Source: Luteimonas chenhongjianii
Lineage (GTDB): Bacteria > Pseudomonadota > Gammaproteobacteria > Xanthomonadales > Xanthomonadaceae
Assembly (NCBI RefSeq): GCF_002327105.1
Contig: NZ_CP023406.1
Span: 2,356,001-2,420,000 of the forward strand
Direction of reading: 5' to 3'
Length of the DNA stretch: 64,000 nucleotides
The position numbers and the translations under genes are program-made. Shown in pieces: positions 1 through 8,045 of the stretch. The notes beneath the pieces were generated by a model. That model ran no database searches. It was not told where the DNA came from and saw only the letters and a list, made by a program, of their open reading frames with translations. How positions within the stretch are numbered: the stretch's first letter is position 1; each line of letters opens with the position of its first letter.

Positions 1-1061
1 GACTGGAAGACCGGCGTCAGCCACCGGCTCCAGAACTGGTAGATGCCGACGTGGCGTTGCCGCGTCCGGGCATAGGCCGCCAGCGCGTCCGTCATCGCAG
101 CTTCGGTGCGCAAGGAGTCGCGCAGGGCTTCTGCATCGAGCAGTGCCATGTTGACGCCCTGCCCCAGCTGCGGGCTCATCGCATGCGCGGCATCGCCGAG
201 CAGCACCCAGCGGCCACGATGCCATCGGCTCAGCGTGACGTCGCGATAGGTCGCGCGTGCCAGCTGGGCGTGCGTCGTCGTGGATTCGAGCAGCTGCGCG
301 GCTTCGGGCCAGATCTCGCTCACTGCGCCGCGCCAGTCGTCGAGGGCGGCTGCCTGCCATCCGTCGAAAGCGGCCACGGGCAGGCTCCAGAAGAAACTGA
401 CCCGCGGTACCGCATCGCCCGGGCGCGTGCCCACCGGCAACATGCCGATCATCCGGCGCGCGGCAACATAACGCTGGCGGAGTTCCTGCCGGTGCGGCCA
501 GTCGCGTGCGTCCAGCAGGCACCACAGCGCGCCCCACGGATAGACCTGGTCGCGGCGCACGCCGCCCACGTGCCGGCGCAGGCGCGATGCCGCGCCATCG
601 CAGGCCAGCACCAGATCGAAAGGGCCATGACGACGGCCGTCAGCATCGAGCAGGTAGCGATCGTCGTCGGGGTCCGGGCCCTCCACCGTCACCCCCGCAC
701 GCAGGACGGCGTCGCTGCCGCGTGCATGGTCCAGCAGGGCGAAAAGCGCGCCACGTTGCATGCCCACGCCGCACAGTCGCGTATCGAGCCCTGCATATCG
801 CATATCCATCACCGCGCGGCCGCACGGCGTCTCGCCGAACAGGCGATGGACGCGCGCGCCATGCCCGAGCACCCCATCGAGCAGGCCCATTCGCCACAGC
901 ACCTGCAGACCGCTGGGTTGCAGCAGGAACCCGGCGCCCACCGGCCCTGGCGCGGGTGCGCGCTCGAAGATCTCGACCCGGTGGCCATCGCGCGCCAGCA
1001 GCACCGATGCTGCCTGGCCCGCAGTGCCGTAACCGACGATTGCGATGCGCAGTGCTGGCAT
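1..1061 (-). CDS. FAD-dependent aromatic-ring monooxygenase, UbiH/PHBH-like (C-terminus off the window)
   Basis: Reading leftward from an ATG at 1061, an open frame continues to base 1 without a stop, giving about 353 residues of a class A flavoprotein monooxygenase. The N-terminus is a dinucleotide-binding strand-loop-helix (IVGYGTAG around residues 7-14) followed by an acidic residue ending strand 2 (VEIFER). Near residue 280 it has the FAD-ribityl motif GDAAHAMSPQLGQGVN typical of the family. Such enzymes hydroxylate aromatic or quinone rings using NAD(P)H and O2; the substrate cannot be told from this sequence. The third glycine of the usual GxGxxG is present. It is transcribed in the same direction as the RND genes, which lie upstream of it and end in a terminator at 1121-1152, so it is probably a separate unit. 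Confidence 0.85.
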   Translation of the reverse strand, partial: MPALRIAIVGYGTAGQAASVLLARDGHRVEIFERAPAPGPVGAGFLLQPSGLQVLWRMGLLDGVLGHGARVHRLFGETPCGRAVMDMRYAGLDTRLCGVGMQRGALFALLDHARGSDAVLRAGVTVEGPDPDDDRYLLDADGRRHGPFDLVLACDGAASRLRRHVGGVRRDQVYPWGALWCLLDARDWPHRQELRQRYVAARRMIGMLPVGTRPGDAVPRVSFFWSLPVAAFDGWQAAALDDWRGAVSEIWPEAAQLLESTTTHAQLARATYRDVTLSRWHRGRWVLLGDAAHAMSPQLGQGVNMALLDAEALRDSLRTEAAMTDALAAYARTRQRHVGIYQFWSRWLTPVFQ

Positions 1062-1120
1062 GGGGACTCCGGGCGGGGTCCCAGCATACCGGTCGGCTTA
1101 CGGCCCCGGCGCTCCAAAGC

Positions 1121-1152
1121 AAAAGGCCGCCCCGTTGCCGGGACGGCCTTTG
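1121..1152 (-). terminator. Rho-independent terminator of the RND operon
   Basis: AAAGGCCG (1122-1129) pairs with CGGCCTTT (1144-1151), extended by CCCG/CGGG inside. On the minus strand the stem is followed by TTTTGCTTT. It sits 19 bases past the stop of the pump gene at 1171. Confidence 0.85.
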
Positions 1153-1170
1153 CGTTCAAACGCCTGGGCG

Positions 1171-4100
1171 TCAGTGCGCCGGGCGATCCACGCCGTCGGG
1201 ATCAAGCGGACGCGCGTCGCTCGAGTCCACGAGGCGCGGATCGGGCTTGTCGAGCTTGTCCCCCAGCACGCGGCGCACGGTCACGAAGAACACCGGGATC
1301 AGCAGCAGGCCCAGGAAGGTCGCGAACAGCATGCCGCCGATGACGCCCGTCGCAAGCGCGTGGCGGGCGTTGGCGCCTGCACCGGTCGACAGCGCCATCG
1401 GGGTCACACCCATGATGAAGGCGAACGACGTCATCATGATCGGGCGGAAGCGCAGTTCCGCGCCTTCCACCGTCGCATCGAACAGGGTCTTGCCTTCCTT
1501 GTACTGCAGCACTGCGAACTCGACGATCAGGATCGCGTTCTTCGCGGCCAGACCGATCACCGTGACCATGCCGATCTTGAAGAAGATGTCGTTCGACAAG
1601 CCGGGACGCAGCATCGTGAAGACCACCGCGCCCAGGATGCCAAGCGGCACCACCAGCAGCACCGCGACCGGGATCGACCAGCTCTCGTACAGCGCCGCCA
1701 GGCACAGGAACACCACGATCACCGACAGCAGCAACAGCAGGGTCGCCGTGTTGCCGGCAATGATCTCCTGGTAGGACAGGCCCGCCCAGTCGTAACCGAA
1801 GCCCGCCGGCAGATCGTTCTCGACGATCTGCTCCATCGCGGTCATCGCTTCGCCCGAACTGCGCCCGGGCGCCTGCGAACCGACAACGTTGATCGCCGAG
1901 TAGCCGTTGTAACGCGTCAACGAAGGCGAGCTGACCCCCCACTTGGGCCTGACCACGGTGTCGAGCGGGATCATCGTCGGCGTCCCGTTGGGATTGGTCG
2001 CGATGGCGCTCGGCGTATAGAAACGGTTGATCGAACCCGGCGCGTCCCGGAACTGCGCGTCGGCCTGCATGGTTACGCGCTTGATGCGACCTTCCGAGAT
2101 GTAGTCGTTGACGTAGACAGGCGCCAGCATCAGCTGGATCGCGCTGTAGATGTCGTTGATCGACAGCCCCATCGACCCGGCCTGCACGCGATCGACGTCG
2201 AGCTGCAACTGCGGCGCGGCCTCCAGCGTATTCGGACGGACGCCCTGCAGCAGGTCCGTCTCCTGCGCTGCTGCACCAATCAGCTGGTTGAGCGCCTGCT
2301 GCAGGGCTTCCCTGCCAGCGCCGCTGCGGTCCTGCAGGTACATGTCGAACCCGCCGAACTGGCCCAGGCCCTGCACGGTCGGCAGGTTCACCACGAAGAT
2401 CGTCGCGTCCTGTACGCCCTGCAACGCACCATTGACCTGGCCGAGGAACCCGTTGATGTCGACGTCGCGCTCGCTCCAGTCCTTGAGCTTGATGAAGCCC
2501 ATGCCGACGTTTTCGCCCTGACCGACGAAGCTGAAGCCCGCGACCTGCAGCATGCTCTCGTACGAGGGGTTCTGCTCCAGTCGCGCGCGCACGTCCTCGA
2601 ACACCGCGTTGGTCCGCTGCAGGGTCGCACCCGGCGGCAGCTGCACGATCGCCAGCGCATAGCCCTGATCCTCTTCAGGCAGGAAGCTGCTGGGCAGTTT
2701 CATGTAGAGGAAGCCGCACACCACCGACAACGCGACGAACACCATCATCCAGCGCGGCGCATGACGGATTGCGCTGCCGACGTGGCCGACATACGTGCGG
2801 TTCACGCGGTCGTAGTACTTGTTGAAGGTCCGAACGAAGGCATTGTCCCTGCGCTCGCCCGGCGGGGCGTGCTGCTTGAGGAAGCTCGCGCACAGCGCCG
2901 GCGTGAACCCCAATGCGAGAAACGCCGAGAATCCCATCGCCACTGCGATCGTGATCGCGAACTGCTTGTAGATCTCGCCCGAGGCGCCGCCCTGCAGGGC
3001 GCTGGGAATGAACACCGCGGCCAGCACAACGGTGATCGCGACGACGGCGCCGGTGATCTGCTCCATCGCCTTGATTGTCGCTTCGCGAGGTGGCAGGTGC
3101 TCCTCCGACATGATGCGTTCGACGTTTTCGATCACCACGATCGCATCGTCGACCACGATGCCGATCGCCAGCACCATCGCGAACAGGGTGAGCTGGTTGA
3201 CCGTAAAGCCCAGCAGGCTCAGGCCGAGGAACGTACCGAGCAGTGCGATCGGGATGACCAGCGTCGGGATGATCGTCGCACGCAGGTTCTGCAGGAACAG
3301 CAGCATCACCAGGAACACCAGTACCAACGCCTCGATCAGGGTCATGACGACTTCCTTGATCGACAGCGTCACGAACGTCGTGGTGTCGTAGGGCTTGAAC
3401 CACTCGATGCCCGGCGGGAACGAGGGCGCCAGTTCGTCCATGCGCGCCGACACGGCTTCAGCCACCGTCAGCGCGTTCGCACCCGGCAGCAGCTGGATCG
3501 CGAATGCGCCCGTCGCCTGGCCGTTGTACTTGGTGTCGAAGCCGTAACCCGACGCACCGATCGCCACGCGCGCGACGTCTTTCAGGCGCACCGTAGCGCC
3601 TTCGTTGTCAGCACGCAGGATGATGTTCTCGAACTGCTCGGGCGTGCTGAAGCGCCCTTCCGCCGAAACCGTGGCGGTGAAGCCCTGGCCGGGCGGCGCG
3701 GGATCGGAACCGATCGAACCGGCGGCGAACTGGACGTTCTGGCCGCGCACCGCGGCCAGAACCTCGGACGCGGACATGCCGTAGCCCTGCAGCTTCTCCG
3801 GATTGAGCCAGATGTTCATGGCGTACTCGGCGCCGAACTGCTGGGTGCTGCCGACACCGGGCACGCGTGCGATCTGGTCGAGCACGCGCGAGCCGATGAT
3901 GTCGTTGAGCTGGTTGCGCGTCACCGTCGGGTCCGAGGCGCGCAGGCCCACGACCATCAGGAAGCCGGCGTTGGCCTTCGCGACCACGACGCCCTGCTGG
4001 ACGACCTCGGTGGGCAGACGCGGCGTCGCCAGCGACACCTTGTTCTGCACCTGCACCTGCGCGATGTCCGCGTCGGTGCCGGTCTCGAAGGTCAGGGTGA

Positions 4101-4368
4101 CGGAGGCCCTGCCGGAAGAGCTCGACGTCGAGCTGAAATACAGCAGGTTGTCGATACCGGTGAGCTGCTGCTCGATGACCTGCGTGACGGCGCGCTCGGT
4201 GGTGTCGGCGCTGGCGCCGGGATAGGTCGCCGAGACCGTGACCTGCGGCGGTGCGACGCTCGGGTACGACTCCACGCCCATGTTCAGCAGCGAGATCACG
4301 CCGGCGAGCGAGATCAGAATGGAGACGACCCAGGCGAAGACCGGGTGGTTGATGAAGAACTTGGGCAT
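1171..4368 (-). CDS. RND multidrug efflux pump, inner-membrane permease (HAE1/AcrB-MexB family)
   Basis: This 1065-residue protein has the normal length of an AcrB/MexB trimeric proton antiporter that moves hydrophobic drugs from the periplasm and membrane into an outer-membrane channel. The first transmembrane helix is residues 10-28 (FFINHPVFAWVVSILISLAG), with a second bundle beginning near 340. The proton-relay pair D407-D408 lies in helix 4 (GIVVDDAIVVIENVER), at the same numbering as E. coli AcrB. The periplasmic porter sequence is intact, with no frameshift. It follows the adaptor gene by only 6 bases, so the two are co-transcribed from the promoter at 5654-5682. No outer-membrane factor gene is present in the operon, so the pump presumably borrows an OprM/TolC encoded elsewhere. 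Substrate range cannot be predicted. Confidence 0.95.
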   Translation of the reverse strand: MPKFFINHPVFAWVVSILISLAGVISLLNMGVESYPSVAPPQVTVSATYPGASADTTERAVTQVIEQQLTGIDNLLYFSSTSSSSGRASVTLTFETGTDADIAQVQVQNKVSLATPRLPTEVVQQGVVVAKANAGFLMVVGLRASDPTVTRNQLNDIIGSRVLDQIARVPGVGSTQQFGAEYAMNIWLNPEKLQGYGMSASEVLAAVRGQNVQFAAGSIGSDPAPPGQGFTATVSAEGRFSTPEQFENIILRADNEGATVRLKDVARVAIGASGYGFDTKYNGQATGAFAIQLLPGANALTVAEAVSARMDELAPSFPPGIEWFKPYDTTTFVTLSIKEVVMTLIEALVLVFLVMLLFLQNLRATIIPTLVIPIALLGTFLGLSLLGFTVNQLTLFAMVLAIGIVVDDAIVVIENVERIMSEEHLPPREATIKAMEQITGAVVAITVVLAAVFIPSALQGGASGEIYKQFAITIAVAMGFSAFLALGFTPALCASFLKQHAPPGERRDNAFVRTFNKYYDRVNRTYVGHVGSAIRHAPRWMMVFVALSVVCGFLYMKLPSSFLPEEDQGYALAIVQLPPGATLQRTNAVFEDVRARLEQNPSYESMLQVAGFSFVGQGENVGMGFIKLKDWSERDVDINGFLGQVNGALQGVQDATIFVVNLPTVQGLGQFGGFDMYLQDRSGAGREALQQALNQLIGAAAQETDLLQGVRPNTLEAAPQLQLDVDRVQAGSMGLSINDIYSAIQLMLAPVYVNDYISEGRIKRVTMQADAQFRDAPGSINRFYTPSAIATNPNGTPTMIPLDTVVRPKWGVSSPSLTRYNGYSAINVVGSQAPGRSSGEAMTAMEQIVENDLPAGFGYDWAGLSYQEIIAGNTATLLLLLSVIVVFLCLAALYESWSIPVAVLLVVPLGILGAVVFTMLRPGLSNDIFFKIGMVTVIGLAAKNAILIVEFAVLQYKEGKTLFDATVEGAELRFRPIMMTSFAFIMGVTPMALSTGAGANARHALATGVIGGMLFATFLGLLLIPVFFVTVRRVLGDKLDKPDPRLVDSSDARPLDPDGVDRPAH

Positions 4369-4374
4369 GGCGGA

Positions 4375-5622
4375 TCAGTCCTGCGCGTCGTTCGCTGCGG
4401 GCGCCTGACCGGCCGCTTCTTCAGCCGGCGCCGCGGATGCGTCTTCCGACGTCGCCGCACCGCTCGTCTCGCCTGCAGGTGGCGCACCTGCACCGGCTGC
4501 GGGCGCAGACTGGGCCTGATTGGGGGTCCACGGAACGGGCTTGACCACTGCGTCCGGCCGCGCCTTCGGCACGCCGCTGACGATCACACGGTCACCTGCC
4601 ACCAGACCTTCGCTGATGACCCACTGGCCATCCTGCGCGCGCTCGGTACGCACCGGCTTGCGGACCACCTTGTCCCCCTCGCCGGCCACGAGTACGTAGG
4701 CGGTGCTGGCGTCGCGCAGCACCGCAGCCTGCGGCACCAGGAACACGCCGCTCTGCAGGCCCATGTTGGCGCGCAGCGTCACGTAGACACCCGGCAACAG
4801 GCTGCGGTCGGGATTGGGCACGATCGCGCGCAGCTGGAGTGCGCCCGAGGCCGGATCCACCACGTCGCCTGAAAAGTCCAGCGTCGCCTTCTGGTCATGG
4901 ACGTTGCCGTCGGCCAGCAGAATCTCGACCTCGCCACCGCCGGCGGAGCGATCGAGCTGCATGCTGCGGATGCGTTCGAACTCGCCCGCGCTCATCGAGA
5001 AGTTGATGTACAGCGGATCGATCTGGTCCACGGTCGTCAGCAGGGTCGCCTCGCCCTGCCCGACCAGCGCACCTTCCGTGACCTGCGCCTTGCCGGCGCG
5101 GCCGGAAATCGGCGCCCGCACCGTGGCGTAGCCCAGGTTGATCTGCGCGGACCGCGTGGAGGCACGCGCTGCCTGCAGCGCAGCGTCGGCGCTGCGTTCG
5201 GCGGCCAGCGCGTTGTCCAGATCGGACTTGGAAATGAAATTGGTCGGCGCCAGGCGGCGGGCCCGATCGGCGGCGCTCTTCGCGTTGCTTGCATTCGCAC
5301 GCGCCTGGGCCTCGGCGCCCTGCGCCGTGCCGAGCGCGGCCTGCAACTGGGCCGGGTCGATGCGGAACAGCACATCGCCTTCCTTGACGTCGCTGCCTTC
5401 CTGGTAGACCCGGCGCTCGAGCACGCCAGGCACGCGGGCCCGGACATCGGCGCTCCGATATGGCGCGAGACGGCCGACCAGATCCTCCTGCAGGGGAACG
5501 GTTGTCGGCTGGACGGTCATCACACCCACTTCGGGCGGCGGCGGGGGCGCGGCCGGATCCTGTTTATTGCCACAGGCGGAAAGCGCCGCGGCGAGCATGG
5601 CGATGGAGAGGATTCGGCGCAT
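4375..5622 (-). CDS. RND efflux periplasmic adaptor (membrane fusion lipoprotein, AcrA/MexA family)
   Basis: A 415-residue membrane fusion protein that bridges the RND pump and an outer-membrane channel. The N-terminus is a lipoprotein signal with lipobox LSAC (cysteine at residue 17), so it should be anchored to the inner membrane. Lipoyl half-motifs (SADVRARVPGVLERRVYQEG and ATVRAPISGRAGKAQ) flank an alanine-rich helical hairpin around residues 90-160. Beta-barrel and membrane-proximal domains follow. The last 50 or so residues are a low-complexity Ala/Pro/Glu tail that is not part of the conserved fold. It is the first gene of the operon; the permease begins 6 bases downstream. The ATG at 5622 has only a weak ribosome-binding site, and the predicted transcript start lies about 25 bases upstream of it. 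Confidence 0.94.
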   Translation of the reverse strand: MRRILSIAMLAAALSACGNKQDPAAPPPPPEVGVMTVQPTTVPLQEDLVGRLAPYRSADVRARVPGVLERRVYQEGSDVKEGDVLFRIDPAQLQAALGTAQGAEAQARANASNAKSAADRARRLAPTNFISKSDLDNALAAERSADAALQAARASTRSAQINLGYATVRAPISGRAGKAQVTEGALVGQGEATLLTTVDQIDPLYINFSMSAGEFERIRSMQLDRSAGGGEVEILLADGNVHDQKATLDFSGDVVDPASGALQLRAIVPNPDRSLLPGVYVTLRANMGLQSGVFLVPQAAVLRDASTAYVLVAGEGDKVVRKPVRTERAQDGQWVISEGLVAGDRVIVSGVPKARPDAVVKPVPWTPNQAQSAPAAGAGAPPAGETSGAATSEDASAAPAEEAAGQAPAANDAQD

Positions 5623-5653
5623 TGGGGGACCTGGGGAAGATTGAACGGGATTT

Positions 5654-5682
5654 ACTATACCGGCCAGTATAGCTAATTCGAA
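5654..5682 (-). promoter_or_regulatory. Promoter and overlapping palindromic operator of the RND operon
   Basis: On the minus strand TATAGT (plus 5654-5659) is a good -10 box, 17 bases from a weak -35 TTCGAA (5677-5682). The spacer and the edge of the -10 are covered by the near-perfect palindrome CTATACCGGCCAGTATAG (5655-5672; 16 of 18 positions symmetric). This layout is typical of TetR/AcrR-type repression of efflux pumps. No regulator gene is adjacent, so the repressor is unidentified. Confidence 0.7.
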
Positions 5683-5793
5683 TCGCAGATCGCACCGTGC
5701 AACAAGTCACTCGCCGCGCTTGAGGCTGCCTGCCATGCGCGCCGCTCGATTGCCATGTGAAGGATCCTACGCCCGCAATCATCATCTCCGTGT

Positions 5794-5822
5794 GCGGATA
5801 CGGTGAACCTGTTCACGTCCGC
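5794..5822. repeat. Inverted repeat in the RND/bioD intergenic region
   Basis: GTGAAC (5803-5808) and GTTCAC (5811-5816) form a palindrome with a 2-base centre, flanked by an outer pair GCGGA/TCCGC (5794-5798/5818-5822). No T-run follows on either strand, so an operator or mRNA structure is as likely as a terminator. The rest of 5683-5957 holds no convincing gene. Confidence 0.4.
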
Positions 5823-5957
5823 TCGCCCGCGTCAATGCGCCCGTAGAGATCTTGGCGATGCGCCCGGCGCGTGGGTCACGGAGCTCGCTCACGGGTGGAA
5901 CACTCGCGGTGATCGGCCGACCGGATCACGCGTTGATCGGCAGGAAAAGCGAACCGC

Positions 5958-6653
5958 CTAAGGCGAGGACGAGCGCTCGGCCAGCACGGCGTCGACGACA
6001 AGGTGCCCGGCGGCGCGGACCGGATCCACACCGAATGGAAGTATTCCCAGGCATGGCGCAGGAAGCGCCCGATCCAGCAGCTCCACGTAATCGTCCGCGC
6101 GCGCGAAATCCGGGTCGATGCGGTTACCGATCCATCCGATGAGACGACAGCCGTCGGCAGCGACCGCGCGCGCGGTCAGTCGTGCGTGGCTCAGGCAGCC
6201 AAGCCTGAGCCCGACCACCATCACCACCGCGCCTCCCAGGTGGCGGGCGAGGTCGCGATGCTCCAGTCCCTCGGCCAGCGGCGCATCCCAGCCGCCGGCG
6301 CCTTCGACGACGACCAGATCGGCAGTGTCCGCGAGCCGCGCATAAGCGGCGTACAACATGGCCACATCGACGTGCACGCCCGCCGCGCGGGCCGCCAGCG
6401 TCGGCGCCGTGGGCTCGGGCAAGGCGAAAGGATTGACGTCGGCATAGTCCGGACGCGGATCGCTGGCGGCCTGCAGGGCCAGTGCGTCATCGTTGCGCCA
6501 GCCACCGTCGCGCCAGTCGCAGCCGCTCGCGACAGGCTTCATGCCGACCGCACGCAACCCGTTGCCGCGCAAAGCATGCAACAGGGCGACGCTGCTGTGG
6601 GTCTTGCCGATACCGGTATCGGTGCCGGTGACCAGCAGGCTGCGCGACGTCAT
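5958..6653 (-). CDS. bioD: ATP-dependent dethiobiotin synthetase BioD
   Basis: This cytoplasmic enzyme closes the ureido ring of dethiobiotin from 7,8-diaminopelargonate, CO2 and ATP, the penultimate step of biotin synthesis. The 231-residue product opens with the P-loop GTDTGIGKT (residues 10-18), followed by MKPVASG, the EGAGGWDAPL substrate loop and GNRIDP. The ATG at 6653 is chosen because the P-loop then sits where the family has it; the open frame extends upstream to 6764, but that extension is not family-like. No other bio gene is within the window, so bioD is detached from bioA/B/F/C here. It is divergent from the methionine-sulfoxide reductase gene across 159 bases. Confidence 0.93.
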   Translation of the reverse strand: MTSRSLLVTGTDTGIGKTHSSVALLHALRGNGLRAVGMKPVASGCDWRDGGWRNDDALALQAASDPRPDYADVNPFALPEPTAPTLAARAAGVHVDVAMLYAAYARLADTADLVVVEGAGGWDAPLAEGLEHRDLARHLGGAVVMVVGLRLGCLSHARLTARAVAADGCRLIGWIGNRIDPDFARADDYVELLDRALPAPCLGILPFGVDPVRAAGHLVVDAVLAERSSSP

Positions 6654-6799
6654 CGCACAGACCGTCGTGCGAATGTCAGGAGTGGCGTCCGGCGCGCCTG
6701 CGGCAACACCGGAAAGGCTGCGCGCGGATGCATGCGATGCAGGTGATGCGTCCCCCGCAGCCACGCGTTGCGCGTGCCTGGCGCCTGCAGGGCCGCTGC

Positions 6800-6813
6800 T
6801 ACACTGCGCGACA
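6800..6813 (+). promoter_or_regulatory. -10 box for a leaderless msrC transcript
   Basis: TACACT (6800-6805) is followed by 7 bases and then the ATG at 6813, so transcription should start at or one base before the start codon. There is no Shine-Dalgarno sequence. No good -35 element is visible at normal spacing. Confidence 0.55.
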
Positions 6814-7310
6814 TGTTCACATCTTCACCCGTCACCGGCTCCAAGGCCGAGCAGTATGCCGCGCTTGCAGCGCAGGCCCGGGCACTCCTGCACGGCGAAC
6901 GCGACTCGATCGCCAACGCCGCGAATCTCTCGGCCCTGGTCTATCACGCCCTGCCCGATCTCAACTGGGTCGGCTTCTATCTGTTCGACGGCAAGGAACT
7001 CGTGGTCGGTCCGTTCCAGGGGCTGCCGGCCTGCGTGCGCATTCCGCTCGACAAGGGGGTCTGCGGTGCCGCGGCGCGCACGCGCACGACCCAGCGCGTC
7101 GACGACGTACACGCGTTTCCCGGGCACATCGCCTGCGACAGCGCCTCGCGTTCCGAACTCGTCGTGCCGCTTTATGACGGCGAGCGCCTGATCGGGGTCT
7201 TCGACCTCGACAGTCCGCTGCCGGCACGCTTCGATGCCGACGACCAGGCCGGCCTGGAAACGCTGGCGGCGATCTTCGTGGACAGCGCACGCGAGGGCGG
7301 CGCGGGGTGA
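6813..7310 (+). CDS. msrC: Free methionine-(R)-sulfoxide reductase (GAF-domain fRMsr)
   Basis: A 165-residue single-GAF-domain enzyme that reduces free L-methionine-(R)-S-oxide, repairing oxidised methionine pools in the cytoplasm. The three redox cysteines of the family are present at C74 (LPACVRIP), C84 (KGVCGAAA) and C108 (HIACDSAS). Their spacing of 10 and 24 matches Cys84/94/118 of the E. coli enzyme. The core NWVGFYLFDGKELVVGPFQG is also characteristic. ATG 6813 is preferred over the upstream in-frame start at 6768 because the -10 box lies just before it. Its stop overlaps the GTG of the next gene (GTGA), so the two are translationally coupled. Confidence 0.93.
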   Translation: MFTSSPVTGSKAEQYAALAAQARALLHGERDSIANAANLSALVYHALPDLNWVGFYLFDGKELVVGPFQGLPACVRIPLDKGVCGAAARTRTTQRVDDVHAFPGHIACDSASRSELVVPLYDGERLIGVFDLDSPLPARFDADDQAGLETLAAIFVDSAREGGAG

Positions 7311-7660
7311 CCATGCCGAAGCTGCGCAACATCGGCCCCAAGTCCGCAGCGTGGCTGCGCCAGGTGGGCCTGCGCACGCGTGAGGATCTCGAGGCCGCGG
7401 GCGCGGTCGAGGCCTTCGTTCGGGTGCGACGCGCGGGCTTCAAACCGAGTCTCAACCTGCTCTATTCGCTCGAAGGCGCGCTGCTCGACTGCCATTGGCA
7501 GGACCTGCCCGAGCCGCGCCGCCAGCAGCTCGTCCAGGCGGCCGAGGCTGCGACCGCACAATTGCCCGATCCGCGCGCCCGCATGGCCGCCGGTCCGGTC
7601 ACGACGACCGTCAACGAAACCGCGTCCGCGGAATCACCGGGCGGGGATCGCGGCGACTGA
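7307..7660 (+). CDS. TfoX C-terminal-domain protein
   Basis: A 117-residue protein consisting of only the TfoX/Sxy C-terminal domain: a helix-hairpin-helix-like MPKLRNIGPKSAAWLRQVGL followed by RTREDLEAAGAVEAF, then an unstructured tail. Full-length TfoX/Sxy regulates natural competence; stand-alone C-terminal domains have no established function. The GTG at 7307 overlaps the msrC stop and has GAGGG 9 bases upstream; an ATG 6 bases further in (7313) is possible but would sit too close to a purine stretch. It is co-transcribed with msrC. Confidence 0.8.
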   Translation: MTMPKLRNIGPKSAAWLRQVGLRTREDLEAAGAVEAFVRVRRAGFKPSLNLLYSLEGALLDCHWQDLPEPRRQQLVQAAEAATAQLPDPRARMAAGPVTTTVNETASAESPGGDRGD

Positions 7661-7691
7661 TCGCGCACCGCGCGAGTGGTTCCCGCTCACG

Positions 7692-7697
7692 TACAAT
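7692..7697 (+). promoter_or_regulatory. -10 box upstream of the cobalamin riboswitch
   Basis: TACAAT lies 13 bases before the start of the riboswitch fold. No clear -35 hexamer is present at 16-18 bases upstream. Confidence 0.45.
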
Positions 7698-7709
7698 CCG
7701 CGCAGCTTC

Positions 7710-7897
7710 ATGGTGACCCGCCGGCGTTCTGCCGCCCGGGTTGAAACGGGAAGCCGGTGACGCGCCTCGAGCGCCAGTCCGGCACTGCCCCCGCAACGGT
7801 AAGCGTGTCCAAGGCGTCGCATCCGCCACTGTGCCCGAGCACGGGAAGGCGCGACGCCCGGGAGTCCACTCCCACGCGCAAGTCCGGAGACCGGCCA
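7710..7897 (+). promoter_or_regulatory. Cobalamin (B12/AdoCbl) riboswitch
   Basis: The leader contains the ordered cobalamin-aptamer elements: GGGAAGCCGGTGA (7748-7760), the junction GGCACTGCCCCCGCAACGGT (7781-7800), GGGAAGGCG (7843-7851) and the B12 box AGTCCGGAGACCGGCC (7881-7896). It precedes a BtuB-type receptor whose start codon is about 150 bases downstream. In known examples ligand binding lowers expression of the uptake gene by hiding its ribosome-binding site or by termination; the mechanism here is not evident, since the AAGGAG before the receptor lies well after the B12 box. Confidence 0.93.
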
Positions 7898-8045
7898 CGA
7901 AGCCTCTTCGATTGCGATGCGGCGGGCATCGCGGCGGCGTTCCGGGCGCGCATGCGTGCCCGACCGGCAGCCTGTCCGTCGTCCTGCGATCCTCATGACC
8001 GAAACGCGGTTCGTGCGCGGGTGCGCGTGCCGCAAGGAGACCGCA

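Noticed and set aside
1045..4872. A 1275-codon open frame on the plus strand opposite the RND permease and adaptor
   Set aside because: Its product is Arg/His/Asp-rich low-complexity sequence, typical of the antisense frame of a high-GC gene; the minus strand encodes the full-length pump with all motifs.
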